Positions 36,298 through 62,339 of a stretch of 64,000 bases of DNA are shown here, one piece after another. How positions within the stretch are numbered: the stretch's first letter is position 1; every line of letters starts with the position of its first letter. The notes under the pieces are model-generated. The model saw only the letters and a list, made by a program, of their open reading frames with translations, was not told where the DNA came from and ran no database searches. A program made the position numbers and the translations under genes. Source of the DNA: Lucifuga dentata (lineage: Eukaryota; Chordata; Actinopteri; Ophidiiformes; Bythitidae); NCBI GenBank assembly GCA_014773175.1, contig VXCM01000761.1:62001-126000 (forward strand), given 5' to 3'.

Positions 36298-39200
36298 TAT
36301 ATATACAGTAGATGAATTCTAATCCCAGAAACATGCATCATGCTCTGCCTTCTTTTGTCATACATGCAAGCATTACACACTGGTTTCCAGCTGTTTAGAA
36401 CACTCTTAAAATATGTGTATTATAATACTCGATTTAGCTTTCACTGCTTTTAAGTTAGAGGTCCTGTATCCAATATTATAAATGTCGCAAGAATGAGCTT
36501 GGTTGATTGTACTAATTCACAGTAATAAAATAAAAATGACAGCTTTACTACTGTACAGCACAACCACTCTCCTGGTTTCCAATAGGTTTCTGTAATCCCA
36601 GCATATTATTTAAAGGTAATGCTACTGTAAGCTGTGCTGATAAGTAAACTAGTTCATGCATAAAGCCATTTAGCATAAAGATACTCTTTCATTTCCAACT
36701 AGACATCAGTTGAAATGCTGGATAAGTAATTCAGCTTCACACTTCGCAAGTAGTGGCAAAAAAAAGACAAGTGGAATTATTGTGCTACAATCATCAGGTT
36801 GAGAAACAATTTCACATAAGGAACAATTCATGCTAAGCATAATAAGGTAGTCATAGACAAAAAAAAAGAAGAAAGTGCATTCCAACACCAAATAGAGAAT
36901 TAAGTGTCAGTATTATGATGTTAGGCCATCATGCAAATTAACCACATTCCAAAAGTGGTTTGCACCCTCCCAGCACACAGGCCAGCTAGTGCTAAATAAA
37001 AACCCTGACATAAAACACAAAATACTGACAAAGTAAGTAGTTGACAAGTTTCTACTCTAAGGCCATAGGATAAGACCAACCAATACACTCTATAAAGTGT
37101 TGAATTCAAGGCCATTTATCTGCGTAAAAACAAGCAGCAGGCCTATATCTTCTCCACAGGCATGGCTGAAGTTGGCTGAGAATTGTCCAGCATATGGATA
37201 ATGGTTTAGACTGTATAAAGCATGACCATAATCCATCCGATGGTTAAACCATTGCCACAGCCAGTCTATCCATTATATCAACCACTGCAGAACCTGTCTG
37301 CAGGTGTGAAAAAGATACTGTCACTGAAATCCAACGCTAGTTTTTACTTATGTGTCTGTGCATCTTAAGGCACATGGATCAAAAGAAGAAGGTTAATGGG
37401 TTAAACCAATCATTAATGAGGCCAATCTAAAGGTCATCCCTTCTATGGGGAACTAAAAACAGGCCATGCCAAAGCTCCCCAACATTCTCCTCTTCAGTTT
37501 CATTTCCAAATTCCTCAATCCTGCACTGGGATGAATTTGAATACAAATATGCAAGAAGCACATAATACTGCATGAGACTCATCCCCTTTTGCCTCCATTT
37601 TCACTCTTTTCAGAAAGGAATCAGCTCAATTCTCACTTGGGTCTCACGAGATCCTATCTGACTTCTATTTTGGTAGCTGACAATGACTTTTACACAGCTC
37701 CTATGAGGACCAACAGAACACACGACTCACACAATCCACCTATCCCCTCCAGTCGTCTGGGTAAAGCTGAGGGGCACAAACCCACAAATAGAACCAACGT
37801 GCTAATAGAAACTCATCACCTTAAAGTCTTGTTTTCACATTCAGTCCTAAAGCCCAAAGAAATTAGCACCCTTAATAAGAAAATCAGATTTGCTCTCATA
37901 TTGTATATCAACCCATTGCCATTTTATGACAATATCCACAACTGAAAATTCATCCTAAAGTGGTTAACAATGACGCTAAAGAGAGCAAAAACATTACAAG
38001 CTTGTAACTGTACGCAAAATCTGAATTCTGCAAATTCTAAAGTAAATTACCTATTCTGAATTCTGTTAGCATGTAGAGACAAAAATGGTTAATCACAAGG
38101 TTTAATAAAAGCTAATTTGTGAAATCCAAATACCTGTTATGTAAATTTCTGAATGTTCATCGCAGGTAAACACTAAACAACTATAAAACACTTAAAACAC
38201 TGATAACATAGACATTGTGTGTGTCTGTGTGTTCGTGTGGACACTGTCTTATTGTGTCGTAAGCACCATTTTCAATTCCAGCAAGAGGAACGGAAGGCAA
38301 TGTCCAGCGGTGACACTTTTCATTTGACACCACAGAATAAAAATTACACCATGAGGAGGGACTTAAATATTACGCTGTTTCTTTTATAAGCCACTTTCTC
38401 TTCCTTTCTCCAGCCCCTCTTGCCAATAAAGGAAGTGGAAAAGCAGAAATGGGGAAAGTGAGGAAAACCAAGATAAAAAAGAAAAAAAAAAATCACAGCT
38501 TTGGCATTCACAGTCAGGCAAGAATTAATAGTTACATTTTTGAATGCAGTCTTAATACTGCGCATGTGCTTTTGCTTTTTGTTAACACTCTGCAAGTCCT
38601 ATTCTTGACCTTGATACTGAAACTAAGTATAGAAATCACAGGCATGTTAGTGTAAATATTAGTGCCGGGGCCCTGAGTGGTGCTGCCCCTAGTGGTGTAG
38701 GGGTATACAGGCAGGCTGGCTGAGGTGTTTCAGCAAAACCTTGTGGTTATGGACATTACGTACGCATTTGTTTAATACTGTGTCAATCATTCCTCCTTGA
38801 TAGAGGTATCAAGTAAGGCTAGCCCTCTTTACCCCCATCACTGCTATAGAGTGGTCACTTCGAACGTCTCTGAAGTCCAACTCAAGAGAGCTTGGGTTTT
38901 TCTTTTTTGCATGTGATAATGAAGCTGTGGGTGGAGAGGAAGAAGAGATGAATGGTATGGGGGTGGATGATGAACACCGTATCATGCCATGTTATACTCA
39001 AGCCTCCTGACAGGAGCATCCTAACTCAATCATGGTCTTACAGTTGTTCACCCCAACTTGGAATCTAGTTTAACAGTCCGATCTCTGCCACTGTCAAAGT
39101 CCTCAGAGCACTTCTTAGAGCAGTGTGTGCCATTTCCCCTGATAACAGCTTTCTCAAAGGTGTAGGAAGGAATATAAAAGGGGGGNGGGGGGGGGGGGGG

Positions 39201-39371
39201 GAGAATTAAAAATTAAAAATAACTACATTGTCTGTTGAGTTCCTGGGAATCCAGTGCTGGTTTCAGAGGGGTGGATTTTGGGCACGGCTCTGTGTATGCA
39301 AGCTAGCAGCCTGCAGAAGTGAAGGCAGAGGTAAGCTCCCAGAGAGGAGCTGCAATGTCAATGTGTAATAG

Positions 39372-39377
39372 TTTATT
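39372..39377 (-). terminator. Candidate polyadenylation signal of the RhoBTB gene
   Basis: AATAAA on the minus strand about 470 nt past the stop codon at 39845. Later hexamers exist, so a longer 3' UTR is possible. Confidence 0.4.
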
Positions 39378-39844
39378 AAGGTCAATGTGATGGAAGGACA
39401 CTGAGAGAGATAAAGAGCCCTTGCTCCCTGGCCAAACACTCAAAGGTTGGGACATTGTGAGTGCTGGTGGGGGGGACAGAGCTCTTGTGGAGGGGACAAT
39501 GGGCTGCACTGCAATGCTGCACTGCAATGCTTAAAGATCAGAGCATCTAGGAAGTTGCAAAGCACTCAAATCAGGAGCATCACTCACTCAGTCACAACAG
39601 TAACCACACATACACTCACCAGATGCGTCCACAGTGGAGTCACAACTAAGCACTCAATGCAGTCAATCATAAATTCACACACATAATTTGTGAAGAGGCA
39701 CATACAATCCCTCAAACATGTTGATATTCAGGCATAGTAGCACTGAGTCACTTCATCAACGCTGACCTCGCCTTTATGTGTTAGAGGGGATTAGTCATCC
39801 TGGGTGGGATGACCCAGGAGATGAAGGAACCGTGGAGAAAATGA
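39378..39844 (-). other. RhoBTB 3' UTR
   Basis: Between the TAA stop and the nearest AATAAA. No open frame of note. Confidence 0.45.
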
Positions 39845-52969
<13,125 letters not shown>

Positions 52970-53231
52970 TTAATATTCATGGAAATTTTAAATCACATTG
53001 ATAACACATCCTAAAGTAATGACAATGCATTTCAACAATGAAGGCCACTGGAATCAGGCACAGTAGCTTCTAACTCTCGCCCAGTCCAGTCTAGGGAAGG
53101 TTTTTCAATGCTTTAAGCCTCCGTAGCTGTACTGACCAATGTACCCAGGCTCCTGCCAAACTCCTCTACAGAACACATGGTTCGCAGGCTGAGGAATACA
53201 GGGACTGCAGAGCTATTTCTGTAGCAGCATG

Positions 53232-53234
<3 letters not shown>

Positions 53235-53272
<38 letters not shown>
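53235..53272. repeat. (GA)n microsatellite
   Basis: About 19 GA units. Confidence 0.95.
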
Positions 53273-53273
<1 letters not shown>

Positions 53274-56200
53274 AACTGAAAAAAGACAGCGAGTTACCCT
53301 GAACTCACTGTTTCACTCTGTCCACGTCTGTCCTCCCCCCTATCTGTTCCCCTTCTGATGCCAAGATAGCATCTTCTCTTCAAAGAAAACAGAATGCAGT
53401 GTGATGAAGCATCTACGTCATCAGCACAAAAAACAAACTATAATTGACTTTGTAACTTTTAAGATCAGTCTGTGGCCCAAACAGAGAACTGCGGGGTCAA
53501 ATATATTTACGATACAATAGGAAAGCCCTTACTCTCGGCTTAAGTTGAACTCTAGACTGAAGTGTTATGTGCACAGCTCTACTCTGACTTCCTCTTTTAA
53601 AACCACACATATCTGCAAAAAAGCTTATCAAAATCCCCTTTCCGTAAACTGCTTACAAACATTTCTGATATGTCAAAACACACGTTAATACCAATTTTCA
53701 AACATTCCTGGTAGGATTGCTTGAACTGACACTCTTGCATAACCAGTCCATGCATTCAGAGTTAGGGTGCTTTTGTCAAGGGTGACACTGATACAGATAC
53801 TGTACACCTGTAGTCAGCTAATCCTTCCATCGGTCCTTGCAACTTCTCGCCAAGACCCAGCCCAACGCCCCATAAATAGAGCATTTCAAACATTCATAAA
53901 GGCTCTTGCTTGTTATTCCACTGACACGGGTGCCAGCACAAAACATTTCAGCCCAGACATCAGCAGCTAAAAATGGCATCTGCTCCTTAGACACATGAGC
54001 CATGTGTGCACCTGCACCCTACTATTCAGCCATGACCTGCTCTACATATCCACACACACACACACCTCCTAACAATACCTAACATTGCTATAAGGATGCA
54101 AAACACAACTTCCCCAGAGATGTAGAGCTTGATTTCCCAAGTGAAAAACAACGAAGACCATGATTTCCTGTCAGAAGGAATCCCAATTAGCTCGGCTAGT
54201 CTACCGCAGAATGTAAGCAGCCTACCGTTGACTATATGAGCTGAGGAAGAACGCCTGTCAGAGTCTTTTTCCTGAATGGTTCAAATGGGACTGATAGAAC
54301 TCTGCTTTTCAGAGTTATAAATACCCTTTTCCCCCTTTACCTGTCTGGCTGTGACACCTTCAGTGACACGTATGCCAGGTAGGGGAGAGAGAGAAAGAGA
54401 GATAGAAGAAGCAGTAAAAAGTTAACACAACCTCCCACTTATCTAATTATGCATAATGGCTGTGGTAGGTGCTAAAGCAGCCATCCTCTTAGTGCTATAT
54501 TAAGAAAAGATGGATTAAAGTTATGTGGCGAATGACATAAGAACAAAGACACCATGATAAAGATGGTGGCAAACAGAGGGAGGTGAAGAAAGGATACATA
54601 GTGTGGTTCATACCAGGGATTTTTTAGTGCAACAGTGGATAAACAAGAGGGATTTCAACAGAGACAAGACAGGGAAAGGATTATTAGAGTCTTAGAGACA
54701 AAAAAAAAAAGATGAACTGTCAGCCCAGCATAAGAATCAGTCAGTTATGCCACAGGGATCAAAAGGGCAAGACCAGCGATAAGTGAGGCTGCTCAGGGGG
54801 AAAAAAACATGTATTTTTGCGTGGACATGTCTTTCTACTGTCAGGATTGTGATTCTTGGAGAGAGTTGAATAGAAACAGGGGAGGTAGAGAGACAGCAGA
54901 AGAGAGTGTGTGCAGTGTATAGTTTAAGATCCTTTGAGAGCTGGTAAGCATGTGGGTGTGTGTATATGTTGTAATGAGCTTAGGGCTAGTCTGTGAGGCA
55001 TGGAATGATGTGAGCAGTGATGTAACTGGGAGGTGGTGTTAGTGATGGTGGTGTGGACAGTTTCTCAGGGGGGTTAAGAGCACCGGGCACCCAGATTTAT
55101 GCTCCATCTGTAGCTCTGCATTAGGTTCCAAGCGAGAGTCTGGTCATGTGACACTCAACGCAAGCACACACACAACACAACACAATCATGTCCACACCCA
55201 TCACTGTGCTGAAGGCATATGGGCCAGTACTGTAGCATACACTTTTACATCATGTTTCTGGAGCTTGACTGAGATCAGACAAGGAGAAAGAGAAGCAGTA
55301 GATCTCAGGTTTTATAATGACCAGTGACTGAACTGTACACAGACGTCTAGACATCATCTCCTGGCAAGTGTCATCTTCCCATGCATAGTGGCAGTGGAAC
55401 CTTCAAGGACAAAGAAGAAGTGACAGAATGCAACAATGCCGTGGGTTTATTTGCGTGTGAAAAAGAGAAATGTTCTCCCATTTCTATGCATGTGTACATG
55501 TGCATGAATTAGTGACTCTTGTAGTGACATATTGATGGGTGTAGGCCAGACCACAGTGATAGGAACACTGTGACAGGAGCTCAAACGCCCACTCAACACA
55601 CAAACATCGACCTTCTGCTTTACTTTGCACTGTCAGGGACTGAGTCAGTGTGTGTCTGTGGATGCATGTTTGTGCAGGAGGTCCAGACAGACAAAGAAAC
55701 TCATGCATAATTTGGACACTGTGTGTCTCAGTAAGGCTTTGCTAGGGCCAGAGGGGTTTTTCATGAGGAGAAGACTTACAGCTTCTTCTCATTTTCTCTC
55801 TCATTAACATTTCCTGCTTCTTTACCACATTGGCTTGTCATCCACACCCATCACTTCCTTTCTAAACACTTTCATTTATCCTGTCTCTCTCTGTCTGGTT
55901 TGTTCGCAGCTGTGTCCAGTCACCCATACCTTCTGACCCACTGACTAACTCTCTCTTTTTCTTTATTTGTTCTCTTATTGTCCGCTCCACCACAAAGATA
56001 TTCCACGCTTTGCTCCACTCATTGTCCTTTTGTAACCCCTCTCCATCCTCAATCTACCTATGAGTGAATTCACACTTTTCTGGAGAGAAATCAAAGACCA
56101 CAATTAACCATAGACCCTTTTCTCTCCCAGGGGCTTGACTGCACAGTCTAAGCGTCCATGTGTAATTGCTGGGAGAAAATAATGTGCAATCATGTATTAA

Positions 56201-56300
56201 TCGTTTACCTTTTTTGGCAAAAGTGTGTTCACATCAAAGAAAACATTGACCCATTTCTGCAATTCTGAATACTGTCAGGTGTATAGTATGTGCAGTAGAG

Positions 56301-56303
56301 AGA

Positions 56304-56340
<37 letters not shown>

Positions 56341-56370
56341 TGTGAGTGTGAGTGTGAGGGAGAGACNAGA

Positions 56371-56407
<37 letters not shown>

Positions 56408-56433
56408 TGTGAGTGTGAGTGTGAGGGAGAGAC
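56301..56433. repeat. Exact 66-bp duplication around a gap base, (TG)n
   Basis: 56301-56366 and 56368-56433 are identical, separated by 'n' at 56367. Each holds TG repeats and GAGTGT units. A contig-overlap artefact. Confidence 0.9.
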
Positions 56434-56726
56434 AGGGACTGCCACAGGCACAGCTGGCACAGACTGGTTATATAACCTGGCCTGTAGTCTCTGCTCAGCT
56501 CCTTTTATGGCTGACAGGAGACCTCACACACACTATCAAAAACTTGCATACACACAGGAGGGTTGTGTTTATGATTTTCAGATATACTGGTGTTAATGCA
56601 TGGATCATCGCATAAAGTAAACTCTATGTAGTGTCTTAGGTGGCAGCATGTCAGGGTGTGCGAGAAAGCCTCACTCCTCTCTTCTGTCTCCTGTAACACA
56701 TGCTTTGTAAACAGAGACGGGCTTCT

Positions 56727-57444
56727 GGAAAACCTAGAGAGGTGGAGATATTAGGTTAGCCGCAGCAAGACAGAATACATGGCTGTGAATGAGAGGGACT
56801 CAAGTGGAATGGTGAGGTTACAGGGAATAGAGATAAAGAAGGTGGAGGATTTTAAGTACTTAGGGTCCACAGTCCAGAGCAATGGAGAGTGTGGAAAAGA
56901 GGTGAAGAAACGTGTGCAAGCAGGTTGGAATGGGTGGAGAAAAGTGTCAGGTGTGATGTGTGACAAAAGAGTCTCGGCAAGAATGAAAGGAAAGGTGTAC
57001 AAAACGGTGGTGAGACCAGCGATGTTGTATGGCTTAGAGACAGTGGCACTGAGGAAAAGACAGGAGGCAGAGCTAGAGGTAGCAGAGACTAAAATGCTGA
57101 GGTTCTCTTTGGGAGTGACGAGGATGGATAGGATCAGGAACGAGTACATCAGAGGGACAGCGCATGTTAGATGTTTTGGAGATAAAGTCAGAGAGGCCAG
57201 ACTGAGATGGTTTGGACATGTACAGAGGAGGGATAGTGAACATATCGGTAGAAGGATGCTGAGGTTGGAACTGCCAGGCAGGAGGCCTAGAGGAAGACCA
57301 AAGAGGAGATTTATGGATGTAGTGAAAGAGGACATGAAGTTAGTTGGTGTGAGAGAAGAGGAGGCAGAGGATAGGGTTAGATGGAGGCAAATGATTCACT
57401 GTGGTGACCCCTGAAGGGAAAGCCGAAAGGAAAAGAAGAAGAAG
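56727..57444 (+). mobile_element. 5'-truncated RTE-type LINE with 18-bp target duplication
   Basis: The body is bounded by the direct repeat AAACAGAGACGGGCTTCT at 56709-56726 and 57445-57462. Its 3' end has GTGACCCCTGAAGGGAAAGC then CCGAAAGG and a GAA-rich tail, the style of fish RTE elements. Only the last third of the polymerase ORF remains, as expected from incomplete target-primed reverse transcription. Confidence 0.88.
56755..57414 (+). pseudogene. Reverse transcriptase C-terminal fragment (RTE-type LINE)
   Basis: Open from 56755 (VSRSKTEYM…, first ATG at 56779) to a TGA at 57412. Seen: DFKYLGSTVQSNGECGKEV, VYKTVVRPAMLYGLETVAL, LRFSLGVTRMDRIRNEYIRG, RLRWFGHVQRRD and RPRGRPKRRFMDVVKEDM. 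Known: these follow the catalytic fingers and palm of RTE-type polymerases (thumb and connection). The catalytic YADD box and the endonuclease are absent, so it cannot move by itself. There is no internal stop or frameshift, so the insertion is fairly recent. It sits upstream of RhoBTB coding exon 1, in opposite orientation to it. Confidence 0.88.
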
Positions 57445-58594
57445 AAACAGAGACGGGCTTCTCTTGATGCCCTCATTTCCTTCATCCCTCCCCATCTCCC
57501 TTCCTCCTCTCTTGTCCATATTTTCCACCTACTCACTCTCTCTCCCTCTCTCTTGGTGTCTTAACATTCTCTTACTCACTTGTTTCTCTTATATTTTCTT
57601 GAACTCTCTCCAACACATGAAATTTTGCTGTAACTTTGCAAATGAGCTGCCAACTTGACCACTAATGATGAGCCAAGGCCTCATTCAGTGACCCCAATAT
57701 TCTTGCAACTTTTGTCTGATGAAGTTCGTCTGGAAGATGATATTCCAGGCCATGCATCTCCTGTGGGAATATAACCAGGGATTTACACAAACTGTAAAAC
57801 ACACACAAAAATGGGCCAGGAGATAAAACCTTGGACCGCGAAACTCAGAAAAAGTATGGAAACTTGTTTTTTGAAGTGTTACGCCCTAAAAATACCAAAA
57901 GAGCAGTACACTCTCATTTTTCTCTCCAATAATCTACTTTCCATGTCACAATATAGTGCTTTCAGAAACACTATGTAGAACAACAAGCTCTATTTAGGTC
58001 TGTAAAACTTGCTGTACAGATGCTGGGTCAGAACACTCAAGCCAGCCATATACTGCTGGCTGACTCTTTCATGTGGTCTGTCAGTGCTGTCATGTTATCT
58101 CATTGCAGCTGACAGATCAAAACGCTGGGCAAGGTGCCGATTCAGGACAATCAGAGGCTCTGTTCTAAGCTGCATACATAATGACAGTGCTGATTATTGA
58201 TTTATTAACTGTTGCAATAGTAAATGCGGGCAGAGCCTTTCAGCATGCGGCTGACTCAAAGTGACCATAATGTCTACTTCAAATTGTTGACAACTGTTAA
58301 AAGCATTATTTTAAAAGCATTGTTTTTAGCATCATTTCGTTTCAAAAAGGATGTTGAGTCATTCCGAACAGGATGTGTGGAGAAAAAAACACATACCTAT
58401 TTTTCATAAAAAGTTGAGCCACAGTCACAGTTGGGGCCATGAATACAAATCTTTTCAGAACAAAAAGGTTATGATCAGTAGCTGATGAGTGTGGTCAGAT
58501 AAAATTCCTTACACAGAATATTCTGTAAATATTAAAGGAGCCAGTCTTCTTCAGCAGCCACACAGCTACCTGTCTGCGTAACACAATCCCCTCA

Positions 58595-58602
58595 TGACGT
58601 CA
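58595..58602. promoter_or_regulatory. Palindromic CRE site
   Basis: A full TGACGTCA, the CREB/ATF consensus, about 60 nt from a CpG-containing stretch (cccgcgcgtgc, gcgtacgcgc). Function is inferred from the motif only. Confidence 0.4.
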
Positions 58603-59410
58603 TAGCCAAGGGATCATCGTTACAGCACTTCTGTGTGTGTGCGTGTCTGTCCACCCGCGCGTGCACCAGTGCGTACGCGCTCTTACAAACTGAGATTCTG
58701 CCTTATCTTTTGTCACATAATCTATATTAAGTGCTGATCTAGTTACACTAGTAAATATTGTGGTGCAGGACAAAGCAATCTATCAATGAAAAGATCCTCG
58801 AGTGTTCTCTCTCCGCAGCCATTCATAAGCACCTGGCTCATTCATATTTTTTTGCAGACCCGATTCAGCCACAAATCAGGCAATTAATGCATTTTACCGA
58901 CTGTGGCGAGATAGCAGACATGTTACACACCGCAGTCATACAGAATAGAGCTCGTGTTGAATGATTCACACATGAAGATGCTGTGAAAAGATAAAGGCAG
59001 GTGCATAACAGCCTACATCCTAAAAATGATGCACTGACAAGTCTTGCGTAACGAGCCAAGCCCATCCGCTGCACAAGACCGAATCCGAAATGCCTCAACA
59101 AGCAGCTCATGTGTGGGATTTAAAAACCAATAACGATAATCTTCTGTTGTGTCATCTCTTCCAGAAATAATCATTTACATGTTTGGGTAAATAAACACAA
59201 GACTCTTGTGTTATTATAGAGACACAATAGGGGATTATAAGTCCATTGAGGCTTCTGTGTTATGAATAGAATATTACATGGGTGTTTCTGCGTTAAGAGG
59301 CATGTACGTGCACTTTGAGTAAAGGAAAATATCACTGTATTGGCTGCTTTGTGCACAACAGACTGCATTGGGAGCATGTGACCCAGTATTCCTGCAGGAG
59401 TGGTCCCTAC

Positions 59411-59488
59411 CTTCCGACGGTTCCGGAATTGACCCACATGCCACTCTGCTGGTGGATCAGCCGGTCCCGCAAACCGGACAAAAACGCG
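59411..59488 (-). other. Candidate noncoding 5' exon of the RhoBTB gene
   Basis: 78 nt between a strong acceptor (cttctttctcag) and a strong donor (AAG|gtaggg) on the minus strand, GC-richer than its surroundings. It is open in one frame (FVRFAGPADPPAEWHVGQF) but no known protein is recognised. Placement as a 5' UTR exon is inferred from orientation and the need for an upstream exon. Confidence 0.35.
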
Positions 59489-59759
59489 CTGAGAAAGAAG
59501 AGGTGGTCTGGTGGTCCCGTTGCTTGACAAAGAGTATATAGCCTACAGCTGCGGGCGTCGCACAGGACCTGCGCCCTGTCACATCCTCCTCCTTCACTCC
59601 TCCTGCCTCCTGAGCTCAGCGTCTCACACTCCTACGCAACTATGGAGTCTCTGCAACAGACCTGGTATACTTTTATTTTATTTAAAGTGTCGCTTTTTTA
59701 GAGTGAAACAAACATTACTACCCTACAGGTTTACTGGTAGGAGCCGCCTCCTTCTCTGT

Positions 59760-59835
59760 TGTTGTTTCCCCAGCTGATTTAATCATAGCCACGCCCCCAC
59801 ACTGGTACGTCACCACCCAACCCGCCCAACTCTTT
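59760..59835 (-). promoter_or_regulatory. Candidate RhoBTB promoter with GC boxes
   Basis: On the minus strand, GGGCGGGTTGGG, TGACGTACC and GGGGGCGTGGC lie within 60 nt, suggestive of Sp1/KLF and CRE half-sites. It lies just upstream of the candidate noncoding exon. No transcription start can be fixed. Confidence 0.3.
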
Positions 59836-59839
59836 TTGT

Positions 59840-62339
59840 GCTGCATTCAGGTGCCGTCAAGAAAAAGTAGTAACACCTGCAGCTGATGACATAAATTTTT
59901 TTTTAACTCATTACAATTTATGTTTTTCCACATATGAACTTTTATTTACAAGTTAGTTAAGTTAAGAGTTAGTTAAGTTAAGAGCAGGAAATCTCCCAAA
60001 TCATTTTATGTCTTATTTTCAAACAAGACATGTTCTAATTTTTCCAAATGATGTTACTTGTTAAGATCAATTTTTCATAAATTTGCATTTTATAAATGTC
60101 TTTTTTCCTCTTTACATTTTTTTATTTACTTCACCTGCATTTGCAGGCCTTTTGTTACTGTAAATGCTATTTTACAATTTTAAAAATGACAGTAAAAGGT
60201 AGATTTATAAAGGTTATTCCAAGATTCTCAGCTTTTGAAAGGATTTTTTGTCTTCATTAAATTTAAAAGTGCCGATATTGTAGAAACAAATGGCTAGTTA
60301 TGATAGTCAGTAACCTCTGTTTGATCATAATTTCATTTTGCTTATGTTTATTTTAATTGTGTAACCTTTAATTACAAATCAGTGTGTCTGCTGCTTAAAC
60401 TAGTTTCTGTGTAATGTTTAATTTTCAAATTTAAATACTCTCAGTTAAGAACTGAGGAGGAGAACTTGAAGGTGTCATCACAGACTTGAACACCAGCCAC
60501 TCAGAAGGGACAGGGCAAACAGCCTCCACCCACCCACCTCCCAATGCTGTTAACTCAGAACATCCTGTAAGCATGTGCCCTTTTGCCACAGCATGTCACC
60601 CACAGTCACTAGAAGTACTGTCTCATGAAACTTCATTACTGCTTACACAGCTATATTGGCCAAACGAAATGGTAAACTCCAATCAACATGGACAACAATA
60701 ATTATAAACTATACATATTCGCAAATGTCTATAAGGGAGATTGATTTCTGCTCAAATGGCACTGGCAGCTCATATCAAAGGTCATCAACCCAATGATTCA
60801 ATGTTTATCTGTTATATGGACATTTTCCTTCTGGTTATTCTGGATGTACAGGCCTAGGAACTAGCTACCACACAGCAACAGTTGTATGTTCTGCAAAAGC
60901 CACAAGAGCAAAGAGAAAAGGCAGATCATGGCTGTTGTAGAAAATATCCAGCCTCATGCCCTCACAGTTTTCCAAGACTTCAGTGTCTGGGAATTGAATA
61001 CTGGAATGCTGCGCCAGTGTTGTGCCAGAAAACGAAAAAAAAAAAATGCAAACTATGTCTCTGAGAAATAAACATAGATAACTATTCTGTCAGCTAAATT
61101 GTATTTAATTATGTTTATTATAAACCTAAATGTCTATGTAAATGTAATCGACCTGGAAATATTTGTACAGACGTGTTTGTAGTCAGGATGAAACCTTCTT
61201 TTGAGTCCACCTCCCTTACTTACTTATTTTAGTCATGTGTCACAACGTGAGATAAGAAGTGAGGGTGGAATTTGAATTACTTCACACTTTTTATTGCCAT
61301 TGTACTCTGGTATTTTGCAGTATTTGGCCATGTGGGGAATGCAGAATGCACTGTATGACTGACCAACTTTCTCTCTTGAAGACTGAAGGCAGACATCTAC
61401 TGGTAGAATCTGGTACTTATTGCTCTAACAATAACAAATGAGATGATGGTGTGATGCGGAAAAGACCAGCAAAACCCTCCTACTTCTCCAGTTACCTAAT
61501 ATCAGTGTGTCAAATAAGGTCACTACACCCTGAGATCAGCATTCATTGGCTGGAAGAGATTCCAGAAATGAAGTGAGACTACTGAAACAGGATGATGCTA
61601 AAACAGACCATGAGCGAAGTAAAAGAAGCGAAGAAAACCTATTTGGCTGATTATTATGGTCAGTCTCACCCTTCACACTCACAAACACATAAATATATTA
61701 GCATACTGTATGTTCATGCATTTTTGACACAAAAAGACTTCTAACTAAGTGGACTTCAGTTGAATACGCAAGAAGTGGAGATCTGTTTTATATTTGACCA
61801 GTGTGGTCTGAAAACCCTGTGAAAACCATGCCCCCTGACCTGGCTGGCATGGTCAGAATGAAACAGCATGAAAGATGGCCTGGAATTCTGCTAGAGAAAT
61901 CAGGGGTTCAACAGCACTGGCACTGAGAGGGCTTTCAAATGCGGAGAGGCAGACCTTTTGTTAGAGAAATGTACTTGTGAGAGAATTCTCAAGCAGCATA
62001 GGCTGAAATGATGCCTGGCCTTTTCAGCTACTGTACTATAAAGGGACTATTTGGCTTTGTTTATAAGCTTTATCGTTCTTTTATTAACTGTGTGGGAAGT
62101 AACTCCCCACAGCTTTTACTTTTGTGAGGGTAAATTTGGGAGAATGAGCTGAGATCATTATTTGGCTGGCATGACCACTGCACTGCTTGGACAACAACTC
62201 ATTTTATTCTAAGCTATACAGAACAACCTCCTGTTCCCCAGATTTTGTGGAAGGATTGACATATTCAGATTTATTTAGTTCATGGTGATAAGACAACATT
62301 GATCCCAAAGAAAGTTTCAATTTTTATTTGCATTGACAA
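59840..62339. other. AT-rich stretch without recognised gene
   Basis: No reading frame here resembles a known protein. One 61-codon frame at 60886-61071 is followed by AATAAA but has no family match and an A run inside. Mostly low-complexity AT-rich DNA. Confidence 0.55.
62290..62339 (-). mobile_element. LINE-tail-like sequence joined to the tRNA
   Basis: The minus strand following the tRNA contains CTTTCTTTGGGATCAATG, resembling the CCCTTTGGGATCAATAAAGT-type tail shared by fish LINEs and SINEs. The assignment is from remembered resemblance. Confidence 0.35.

Larger units (their letters stand above)
28201..39371. other. Intergenic region between the two genes
   Basis: No open frame with a recognisable protein. 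Contents are CA/TG microsatellites, two DNA-transposon-like elements (about 30.2-30.9 and 36.0-36.3 kb), a perfect hairpin at 29.2 kb, a long T run and three gap bases (31456, 34794, 39186). Confidence 0.65.

Noticed and set aside
56751..57335. 194-codon minus frame
   Set aside because: Shadow of the LINE reverse transcriptase fragment on the plus strand.
60886..61071. 61-codon frame ending near AATAAA
   Set aside because: No family recognised, contains an A run, and lacks a supporting promoter or exon partner.
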